NCBI GenBank assembly: GCA_902464115.1
Contig: CABQIF010000087.1
Span: forward strand, 1 to 8,672
DNA: 8,672 nt
Direction of reading: 5' to 3'
Origin: an uncultured Ruminococcus sp.
Lineage (GTDB): Bacteria > Bacillota > Clostridia > Oscillospirales > Ruminococcaceae
Shown here: positions 1-5,124 of the stretch, one piece after another
How the letters are laid out: every line of letters starts with the position of its first letter
Position numbering within the stretch: position 1 is the stretch's first letter
Translations under genes and position numbers: made by a program
The notes under the pieces: model-generated
What the model saw: the letters and a program-made list of their open reading frames with translations, nothing else
Told to the model about the DNA's origin: nothing
The model's database searches: none

Positions 1-1960
1 CTGCCACCTTTGGCACAACAATGGTCTTTCTGCCGTTTTTGATGTAGCTTGTTTCTTTTCCGCAAAGCAGCAGCTTGATCTGTCCCTCCGAGAGTTCCAC
101 ACCATACACCTTTGAGAGGTTCATACCGCATCTGGCAGAACAGTACCAACCGTATTTGCCCTTGATGACCGGTTTGCCACACTTCGGACAGCTGCCGATA
201 CTCGGCTGTTTTTCGCCGAAAGAAACCGAATCATCGACCGCACTGTATTTGTGGACTAAGTTCGTCACAAAAGTATTGATGTCGTCCATGAAGCTGTCGG
301 AAGAGAGCGTGCCTCGTTCCACTGCAAGCAGTTTGTTCTCCCAGTCGGCGGTCAGTTGTGCGGACTTGACCTCATCCGGCATGACCTGAATCAGATTTCT
401 GCCCTTATCGGTAGAAGTGATCTTCTTGCCGTCACGCTGAATGTATCCGTGCCTGACCAGATTTTCGATGGTGTTGGCTCTGGTGGCAGGTGTGCCAAGA
501 CCCTTTTTTTCTGCATTCTCATCAAATTCCTCTGCACCTGCGTGTTCCATGGCAGAGAGAAGCGTATCTTCGGTAAATGCTTTTGGTGGAGATGTAAAGT
601 GTTCTGATTTTGATGCCTTTGCTATAAAGGTCATACCATTTTCCAGATCAGGCAGACTTTTTTCATCGCTTTTTTTCGATTCTCCGATCTTACCGTCCAA
701 TGCCTTCCAGCCGGATTCCAGAACTGTTCTGCCAGTTGCAGTAAATGCTGTGTTTTCACATTCGAGTGTCACTTTTACAGCGTGATATCGATATGCAGAT
801 GCCGAAGCACACAAAAGCCTTAAAGCAACCAGTTTCAGAATATTCTGTTCTCCCACAGCCAGTGCCGATACATCACACTTCACACCGCTTTCAGTCGGAA
901 TGATCGCATGATGTCCTGTGACCTTGCGATTGTTGATGACCGCCTTGAGATTCGGTTCGGCAACCGTTCCAAACCCAAAGTGTTCGCTGATTGCAGGAAT
1001 GAGTGCATAGGCGGTCTGTTCCATATCGTCAGACAGGTACTGAGAATCGGTACGGGGATAGGTGACCAGCTTCTTTTCATAGAGGGACTGCATATAGTCG
1101 AGGGTTTGCTGTGCCGTGTAGCCGAACTTTTTGTTTGCTTCACGCTGCAGAGAGGTCAGGTCGAAAAGCTTTGGAGCAGATATGCTCTTGACCTCTTTCT
1201 TCACATCGGTTACGGCTGCGGTCTTGCCGCTGCAGGAAGAAGCCAGCATATCCGCTGTATGCTCCTCATCGATTCTCGCACTGCCTGCCTTGAATCCCAT
1301 ATCCAGTTCCACCGTGAAATACTTCTGCTTGACGAAATTTGCAATATCATTGTCACGCTTCACGATCATGGCAAGGGTCGGTGTCTGCACTCTGCCGGTG
1401 TTCAGATGTGCGTTGTATCGTACTGAAAACAATCTCGACCCATTCATGCCGACCAGCCAGTCTGCCTTTGCACGGCAGAAGCCAGCCTGATAGAGAGTAT
1501 CGTAGGCAGAACCGTCTTTTAGCTTGTGAAAGCCGTCTTTTATCGCCGATTCCTCCAAAGAGGAGATCCAGAGTCTTTTTACCGGCTTTTTGCATTTCAC
1601 GAGATCGTACACATATCGGAAGATACATTCGCCCTCACGGTCAGCATCGGTTGCACAGATGATCTCTGTGACCTCGCTGCTGGTCATGAGGTCTTTCAGT
1701 ATTTTGAACTGCTGCTTTGAACTTTCGGAGATCTGGAACTTCCATTCCTTTGGAATCATAGGAAGCTGTGCAAAACTCCATCTGGCAGCCCAATCTTCCG
1801 AATACGCATCGGGAAATTTCAAGCCGACCAGATGGCCGAAACACCAGCTGACGATGTAACCGCTGCCTTCCATGTATCCGTTTTTCTTTTTTTCTGCACC
1901 GAGCACTTTGGCAAGTTCACGGCTGACAGACGGCTTTTCGCCGATTACCAGTATACTCAT
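1..1960 (-). CDS. topB: DNA topoisomerase III (type IA), C-terminus cut by window edge
   Basis: This type IA topoisomerase relaxes or decatenates DNA by passing strands through a single-strand break, with a 5'-phosphotyrosine intermediate. The visible 653 residues contain the N-terminal TOPRIM domain, starting MSILVIGEKPSV, with the acidic metal site TDADREGE at about residues 104-111. The active-site motif is VTYPRTDS, with catalytic Tyr301 encoded at 1058-1060. A late helix carries LGTPATRA. A C-terminal zinc ribbon has Cys591, Cys594, Cys607 and Cys611 (spacing CX2C-X12-CX3C). Conjugative elements often carry their own topoisomerase III, which fits a role in processing element DNA during transfer. 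The start ATG lies 2 nt after the stop of the upstream 46-residue gene, with a GGGAG ribosome site inside that gene, so translation is probably coupled. The reading frame is open to the left edge; TopB of this type is usually near 700 residues, so little is missing. Confidence 0.95.
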   Translation of the reverse strand, partial: MSILVIGEKPSVSRELAKVLGAEKKKNGYMEGSGYIVSWCFGHLVGLKFPDAYSEDWAARWSFAQLPMIPKEWKFQISESSKQQFKILKDLMTSSEVTEIICATDADREGECIFRYVYDLVKCKKPVKRLWISSLEESAIKDGFHKLKDGSAYDTLYQAGFCRAKADWLVGMNGSRLFSVRYNAHLNTGRVQTPTLAMIVKRDNDIANFVKQKYFTVELDMGFKAGSARIDEEHTADMLASSCSGKTAAVTDVKKEVKSISAPKLFDLTSLQREANKKFGYTAQQTLDYMQSLYEKKLVTYPRTDSQYLSDDMEQTAYALIPAISEHFGFGTVAEPNLKAVINNRKVTGHHAIIPTESGVKCDVSALAVGEQNILKLVALRLLCASASAYRYHAVKVTLECENTAFTATGRTVLESGWKALDGKIGESKKSDEKSLPDLENGMTFIAKASKSEHFTSPPKAFTEDTLLSAMEHAGAEEFDENAEKKGLGTPATRANTIENLVRHGYIQRDGKKITSTDKGRNLIQVMPDEVKSAQLTADWENKLLAVERGTLSSDSFMDDINTFVTNLVHKYSAVDDSVSFGEKQPSIGSCPKCGKPVIKGKYGWYCSARCGMNLSKVYGVELSEGQIKLLLCGKETSYIKNGRKTIVVPKVA

Positions 1961-1962
1961 AC

Positions 1963-2103
1963 TCAGAACACTCCCATCTCATCGCTGTCACGAAGTGCCT
2001 GGTCGTATCCTTTCGCATATCCTCTGCGGTGGAGCATTTTTCCTGCAATGAGGGCAGTTCCGAACGCTGCCGCCACACCGAGGATCTTAAGAACTTTGTT
2101 CAT
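1963..2103 (-). CDS. 46-residue single-span membrane micro-protein
   Basis: This is a small frame between the surface-protein gene and topoisomerase III. It starts MNKVLKILGV, followed by a hydrophobic Ala/Gly-rich segment at residues 6-20 that could form one short membrane span. A basic patch (KMLHRR, 22-27), a GYAKGY motif and an acidic tail ending DEMGVF follow. It begins 17 nt after the upstream stop and has an AAAGGAA ribosome site about 9 nt before the ATG. It ends 2 nt before the topoisomerase start. Tight spacing on both sides and the good ribosome site support real translation. I do not recognise the family and infer no function beyond a small membrane protein co-expressed with the element genes. 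Confidence 0.7.
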   Translation of the reverse strand: MNKVLKILGVAAAFGTALIAGKMLHRRGYAKGYDQALRDSDEMGVF

Positions 2104-2120
2104 GTCGATCATTCCTTTCT

Positions 2121-3065
2121 TTAATACGTTACGGGATCTCCGTAATTGATTTTTTGTATCTTCTGAATGTTATCGAAATTCAGACCATACCAGTTATATG
2201 AACCGTAGTTTCCCGTAAAGGAAACGCAGTCCGGCAGATAGCCGTCCGCATGGATAAATTCCACGATACATTTGCCGTCACCGCCGAATGGGTGATACCA
2301 ACGGTCGCCCTTGCTGTCGCAGATCTTCACGGTAAACTGTGTGCCGTTTTCCAACGTGATGAGGAATCGATCTCCGCAGTAGCCGAAGAACGTACCCATG
2401 GCACAGCAGTAATCACCATACTCATCACGCATAATGCCTGTATTGGTAACCGGATCGGGAACAGCACCCTGAATCGCCGAATAGGACGGATCTCTGGTCA
2501 GACCGCTTGCTTTTTCATAGGCAAAGCAGTTCGTCCAGCCATCGATGTAGTCGTATTCTTCAATCACTTCTACCGTTTCCGTTTTCTGTACGATCGATGC
2601 AAGCAGATTTCCCTCCGTATCGGAAAGTTCAAACGTGTATTCCGAATTTTCACGAAGTCCGGTCACATAGCAAAGGGTATTGGATTTGAACTCAAAATAG
2701 ATGTTGTCCACATAGTCATCATTCACATTCTGTATTGCAGTCACGGTATATTCCGTATCCGCATCACCGTTCCATTCCAACTTGATGCAGGATACCGAAA
2801 TGGTGGCTGCGGTCAGTGTAAAATCATCTGCCGGTTCACTTTCCGTAGTGGTCGGTGATGTGGAAACAGCCGACCTGGTGCTTGTGGTCGTTGACCTTGG
2901 GACAGGATTGACCTGCATTGCAGATGTGACCTGTGTGGTGGCAGGTACGGCGGTTTCCTGTTCCTGTATATCCTGATCCAGATCATAGTGACCGCTGCCA
3001 AGCACCACAAAGAGGCTTGTGCCGACCGAGATCAGCTTGCCGGCTAAAATCGTGTTAATCGCCAT
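2121..3065 (-). CDS. Membrane-anchored surface protein with FN3-like and double-psi-barrel-like domains
   Basis: The 314-residue product has one N-terminal hydrophobic segment (about 6-24), with no clear signal-peptidase site, so it is probably anchored with the rest outside the cell. A Thr/Ser/Pro-rich linker (about 36-80) follows. A beta-rich fibronectin type III-like unit spans about 82-165 and includes LEWNGDADTEYTV and LRENSEYTFEL. The C-terminal domain (about 175-314) holds YCCAMGTFFG, GDRFLITLENG and KICDSKGD, then a Gly-rich turn and IVEFIHADGYLP. This pattern resembles double-psi beta-barrel/3D-type domains found in cell-wall-associated proteins. The domain has several cysteines (180, 220, 221, 230, 249, 266, 280) that could form disulfides outside the cell. 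The ATG is chosen because GAGGTG lies 6 nt upstream; the gene overlaps the preceding stop by 11 nt. A wall-binding or transfer-surface role is inference; the specific family is not recognised. Confidence 0.85.
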   Translation of the reverse strand: MAINTILAGKLISVGTSLFVVLGSGHYDLDQDIQEQETAVPATTQVTSAMQVNPVPRSTTTSTRSAVSTSPTTTESEPADDFTLTAATISVSCIKLEWNGDADTEYTVTAIQNVNDDYVDNIYFEFKSNTLCYVTGLRENSEYTFELSDTEGNLLASIVQKTETVEVIEEYDYIDGWTNCFAYEKASGLTRDPSYSAIQGAVPDPVTNTGIMRDEYGDYCCAMGTFFGYCGDRFLITLENGTQFTVKICDSKGDRWYHPFGGDGKCIVEFIHADGYLPDCVSFTGNYGSYNWYGLNFDNIQKIQKINYGDPVTY

Positions 3066-3153
3066 AGGATTCACCTCGGTTCACCTGAATGAGTGCCATT
3101 GTGACAGCACCGATGTTACCGCCGATCAGCAGTCCGATTAGAAATTGAAGCAT
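3055..3153 (-). CDS. 32-residue membrane peptide, DUF3789-like
   Basis: The product is 32 residues: a hydrophobic span (MLQFLIGLLIGGNIGAVTMA) followed by a short polar tail ending NRGESYGD. Its size, the FLIGLLIGGNIGAVTMAL segment and its place in a conjugative element match my recollection of DUF3789, a family of tiny single-span proteins in clostridial mobile elements. The start is fixed by AGAAAGGA ending 6 nt before the ATG. The same frame is open further upstream, but that extension has no ribosome site and would run across the divergent promoter. Its last codons contain the ribosome site and start of the next gene (11-nt overlap), so the two are translationally linked. The function is unknown. 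Confidence 0.75.
   Translation of the reverse strand: MLQFLIGLLIGGNIGAVTMALIQVNRGESYGD
3072..3077 (-). promoter_or_regulatory. Ribosome binding site fixing the start of the surface protein
   Basis: On the minus strand the sequence is GAGGTG, then a 6-nt spacer, then ATG at 3063-3065. The GTG of this motif is itself an in-frame possible start three codons earlier. It would then have no ribosome site at proper spacing, so it is better read as part of the Shine-Dalgarno sequence. Confidence 0.7.
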
Positions 3154-3159
3154 AAAATA

Positions 3160-3167
3160 TCCTTTCT
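3160..3167 (-). promoter_or_regulatory. Ribosome binding site of the DUF3789-like peptide
   Basis: On the minus strand AGAAAGGA lies 6 nt before the ATG at 3151-3153. It decides the start of the 32-residue frame. I looked upstream for a minus-strand promoter serving this block and found only weak -10-like sequences (such as TATAGT and TATATT) without a matching -35. The block may be expressed by read-through or by a promoter I cannot recognise. Confidence 0.6.
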
Positions 3168-3185
3168 TGATTTTTCGTTTTTCTC

Positions 3186-3214
3186 TTGATTTTCTTTCAA
3201 TTTTGTGGTATACT
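3186..3214 (+). promoter_or_regulatory. SigA-type promoter of the GNAT cassette, extended -10
   Basis: A -35 box TTGATT (3186-3191) is followed by a 17-nt spacer and a -10 box TATACT (3209-3214). A TG dinucleotide at 3206-3207 makes it an extended -10. Transcription would start near 3221, about 70 nt before the ATG at 3289. The sequence CTTGATTTT occurs twice (3166-3174 and 3185-3193), 19 nt apart, the second copy covering the -35. This could be a chance repeat in an A/T-rich spacer or part of a binding site. Confidence 0.75.
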
Positions 3215-3218
3215 ATAT

Positions 3219-3249
3219 TTGAACAGATAAACTGTTCTGAGAATATACT
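3219..3249 (+). promoter_or_regulatory. Possible second promoter downstream of the first
   Basis: A second TATACT occurs at 3244-3249, preceded by TTGAAC (3219-3224) with a 19-nt spacer. The -35 match is partial and the spacing long, so this is weak. If real, its -35 would overlap the left arm of the palindrome at 3221-3237. Confidence 0.25.
3221..3237. promoter_or_regulatory. Palindrome GAACAG-N5-CTGTTC, candidate operator
   Basis: A perfect inverted repeat, GAACAG (3221-3226) and CTGTTC (3232-3237), is separated by ATAAA. It begins at the predicted transcription start of the GNAT cassette promoter. A dimeric repressor bound here would block the promoter. Toxin-antitoxin operons are typically autoregulated from such sites, so the products of this cassette are the obvious candidates. 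Arms of 6 nt are short and no protein-DNA link can be shown from sequence alone. Confidence 0.5.
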
Positions 3250-3288
3250 GAAAAGAGTGACAGTGTGCATTTTGAGGAGGTGGACGCA

Positions 3289-3474
3289 ATGGCAACTTCA
3301 AGTATTACGAAAAATTTTGTGGTTTTCGGTAAGAAACAGGCTGAAGTATTTGCAAATGCGGTTGAGGAATCTTTCAATGACCCCAAATCTGAAATCAAAG
3401 TGAACTATACGGAGATCAGTACGGTAGAAGAACTCAAAAAACTGATGGCAAAAAGGAAGAAGAAAGATGACTGA
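3289..3474 (+). CDS. 61-residue putative antitoxin-like partner of the GNAT protein
   Basis: This small frame starts MATSSITKNFVVFGKKQAEV and ends in a highly basic tail with KKLMAKRKKKDD. The start is chosen at the ATG 8 nt after GAGGAGG; an upstream in-frame ATG at 3265 has no good ribosome site. By eye the product has a short strand (SITKNFVV), a helix (about 15-29), a second strand (EIKVNYTEI, about 39-47) and a C-terminal helix starting at TVEELKKL. That is not the strand-helix-helix order of ribbon-helix-helix antitoxins such as DUF1778, which usually pair with GNAT toxins. The stop overlaps the GNAT start by 8 nt. The antitoxin role is inferred from position, size, coupled translation and the upstream palindrome. 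A non-TA accessory role is possible. Confidence 0.75.
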   Translation: MATSSITKNFVVFGKKQAEVFANAVEESFNDPKSEIKVNYTEISTVEELKKLMAKRKKKDD

Positions 3475-4096
3475 CCTAACCAAATATATTACAATCAATA
3501 TCCGCAAATACTTTGAATTTGAAAACTCGAAAGACGGAGAGGATTTGCTTAGTTCAGACCTCTCCGATTTTTCTTGCCCGAAGAATCCAGACGTAGAGAA
3601 ATTTCTCAAACAACAGGCAATCGAATTTACAAAGAAAAACCAATCTGTCACATACCTGATCTATTCCGCAGAAGACGCTGAGTTGTTAGGCTATTTTACC
3701 TTGACATCAAAGCCGATTACGATCAATGTAAAATCTGATACGGCAGAAACGATTAGTAAAACCATTCAGAGAAAAATTTCAAGAGTCAGTGAATATGATG
3801 CACAAAGCGGTACTTACGCATTATCCGCTTATCTGATTGCACAGCTTGGCAAAAACTATACAGGCGGTGCAAATGAAAGAATTTCCGGAGAGGATATTCT
3901 TGGACTTGCTGTACAGAAAATCAAAGAGATGCAATATATCGGTGGAGGAATGGTAATGTTTCTGGAAGCAGAGAATTCTCCGCAGCTGATGAGATTTTAT
4001 AAAGAGCAGAACGGTTTTAAACAGTTTGACATTCGTGAAACTGTAAACCGGGAAAATGTTGCTCATACATATATTCAGCTTCTAAAAATCATATGA
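3467..4096 (+). CDS. GNAT-fold acetyltransferase, candidate toxin of a TA pair
   Basis: The 209-residue product looks like a GCN5-related N-acetyltransferase, which transfers acetyl from acetyl-CoA to an amine. The sheet segments LLGYFTLTSKPITI (about 73-86) and YALSAYLIAQLGKN (about 117-130) precede an unusually Gly/Asn-rich CoA-loop region, YTGGANERISGEDIL (131-145). A strand GGMVMFLEAE (160-169) and the typical C-terminal MRFYKEQNGF (175-184) follow, with Tyr178 a candidate catalytic acid. GNAT toxins such as TacT and AtaT acetylate aminoacyl-tRNA, and they share this FY...GF ending. The first 60 residues are an extra, rather acidic N-terminal part, making it longer than the usual 160-180-residue GNAT toxins. 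The start overlaps the upstream stop by 8 nt (ATGACTGA), with AAGGAAG as ribosome site. The gene is clearly AT-richer than its minus-strand neighbours. The substrate cannot be told from sequence. Confidence 0.85.
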   Translation: MTDLTKYITINIRKYFEFENSKDGEDLLSSDLSDFSCPKNPDVEKFLKQQAIEFTKKNQSVTYLIYSAEDAELLGYFTLTSKPITINVKSDTAETISKTIQRKISRVSEYDAQSGTYALSAYLIAQLGKNYTGGANERISGEDILGLAVQKIKEMQYIGGGMVMFLEAENSPQLMRFYKEQNGFKQFDIRETVNRENVAHTYIQLLKII

Positions 4097-4103
4097 ATAT
4101 TTC

Positions 4104-4132
4104 ACACAGTTTCTCAGGAAGCTGTGTTTTTT
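4104..4132 (+). terminator. Rho-independent terminator of the GNAT cassette
   Basis: A 10-bp stem, ACACAGTTTC (4104-4113) with GAAGCTGTGT (4118-4127), contains one G-U pair, closes on a TCAG tetraloop and runs into six T (4127-4132). It starts 8 nt after the GNAT stop. On the minus strand the hairpin has no following T-run, so it should work in one direction only. The stop codon of the convergent PP-loop gene (4114-4116) lies in the loop, so that gene's last codons are antisense to the terminator. Confidence 0.9.
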
Positions 4133-5124
4133 GTTTTCTGTTTCATCATCTTCTGAAACTCCCTGTACTTACGGGTATATTCATAGGAATCACCGAAAAT
4201 ATGCTGTGCCGCCGTGTAAAGGGCAGGCTCGAATTTCCGAATGATCTCCAGTTCCTTCGTCACTTTCGGACTGTACGGACAGCCCACGCAGCCGGTGCGT
4301 TTCATTCCATATTCGGTATAGCACCGGGAATGCCGTATCCCATAGAATTCCTCATAGACTTTCTTGTCGCCGTCCGTATACCAGAATACCGGTCGATAGG
4401 AATTGCAGCCCTTTGATCTGCTCTCGGAAAAACACGTCTTGTAGCTGGCAGAACGGATTCCGCCCTCAGCCTTTCGCACCCCGATGATTTCCAGGTCTGC
4501 ATCGTATTTCTGAATGAGAAGCTTTGCAGGCTTTTTCTTTGCATATTCACAGCATTTGTTGGAGATCCTGAAATTTGGCGGATTGGCGATCATAAACTCT
4601 TTGAGCCACCTGTTTCTGTTGATAGAGAAACGGCTCATTCTGACAATCCCGTTTTCCGGTGTATAGTAGGCATTGCACCACCATTGCAGGGCAATCTTGC
4701 AGTTCGGGTACTTCCTGAGCAGTTCCGGCAAGGGCTTGTCCTCCCACTGAAAACCGTGCATCTGTAACCGCATGATCTGTTCACTGACGTATTTGGAGAG
4801 AAACGGCTGACCGTATTCCTTGCAGCAAGCCGGTATCGGTTTGCAGGCTTTGATTCGTTCGATCGTAATGTCATACTTCTTTTCCAGATAATCCAGATGT
4901 TCCTTGGTGGCACGATATTCCAGTCCGGTATCGATCCAGAAGTAATGGACTTTCTTTTTTTCATCGACATTCTGTATCACGTCAAGCACAATATCGCTGT
5001 CACTGCCGCCGCTGATACTGCAAAGCGGTGTATGGGAACGGGAAAGAACGCTGACCGCCTTGGCATAGCCGTCAATAATGGCAAAATTTTGAGTATCGAG
5101 AGAAGATTCAAACGCCTTCGACAT
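4114..5124 (-). CDS. PP-loop (PAPS reductase/DndC-like) family protein
   Basis: The 336-residue product belongs to the adenine-nucleotide alpha-hydrolase superfamily. The PP-loop SGGSDSD is at 38-44, followed by VHYFWIDTGLEYRATKEHLDYL (59-80), typical of the PAPS reductase family. The C-terminal half has SNKCCEYAKKKP (188-199), GVRKAEGGIRS (215-225) and Cys268 with Cys279-X2-Cys282 in RTGCVGCPYSP. With Cys191/192 these could hold an iron-sulfur cluster as in DndC. The catalytic ECGLH tail of assimilatory CysH is absent, so sulfate assimilation is unlikely. Members of this family occur in phages and mobile elements, often without known function. The start is an ATG 8 nt after GGAGG, inside the end of the methyltransferase gene (17-nt overlap), which suggests the two act together. 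No dndB, D or E homolog lies nearby, so classic phosphorothioation is not supported. Confidence 0.85.
   Translation of the reverse strand: MSKAFESSLDTQNFAIIDGYAKAVSVLSRSHTPLCSISGGSDSDIVLDVIQNVDEKKKVHYFWIDTGLEYRATKEHLDYLEKKYDITIERIKACKPIPACCKEYGQPFLSKYVSEQIMRLQMHGFQWEDKPLPELLRKYPNCKIALQWWCNAYYTPENGIVRMSRFSINRNRWLKEFMIANPPNFRISNKCCEYAKKKPAKLLIQKYDADLEIIGVRKAEGGIRSASYKTCFSESRSKGCNSYRPVFWYTDGDKKVYEEFYGIRHSRCYTEYGMKRTGCVGCPYSPKVTKELEIIRKFEPALYTAAQHIFGDSYEYTRKYREFQKMMKQKTKNTAS

Noticed and set aside
908..1426. 172-codon open frame on the plus strand
   Set aside because: It is antisense to the catalytic core of topoisomerase III, whose motifs are intact in frame.
2250..2858. 202-codon open frame on the plus strand
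   Set aside because: It lies wholly antisense to the surface-protein gene, which has domain structure and a proper ribosome site; the plus-strand translation has no recognisable domain and no ribosome site.
3221..3237. LexA (SOS) box
   Set aside because: Gram-positive LexA sites have GAAC-N4-GTTC; here the half-sites are 9 nt apart.
3055..3270. Longer 71-residue version of the DUF3789-like peptide
   Set aside because: The extension runs across the divergent promoter and palindrome and has no ribosome site, while the internal ATG at 3153 has a good one.
3289..3474. Ribbon-helix-helix (DUF1778-type) antitoxin
   Set aside because: By eye a second beta segment follows the first helix, which does not fit strand-helix-helix, and no DUF1778-like sequence is recognisable.
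4104..4132. Bidirectional terminator
   Set aside because: The minus-strand side of the hairpin is followed by GAAATATTC with no T-run.
4114..5124. DndC of a DNA phosphorothioation system, or assimilatory CysH
   Set aside because: There are no dndB, dndD, dndE or cysteine desulfurase genes next to it, and the CysH ECGLH tail is missing.
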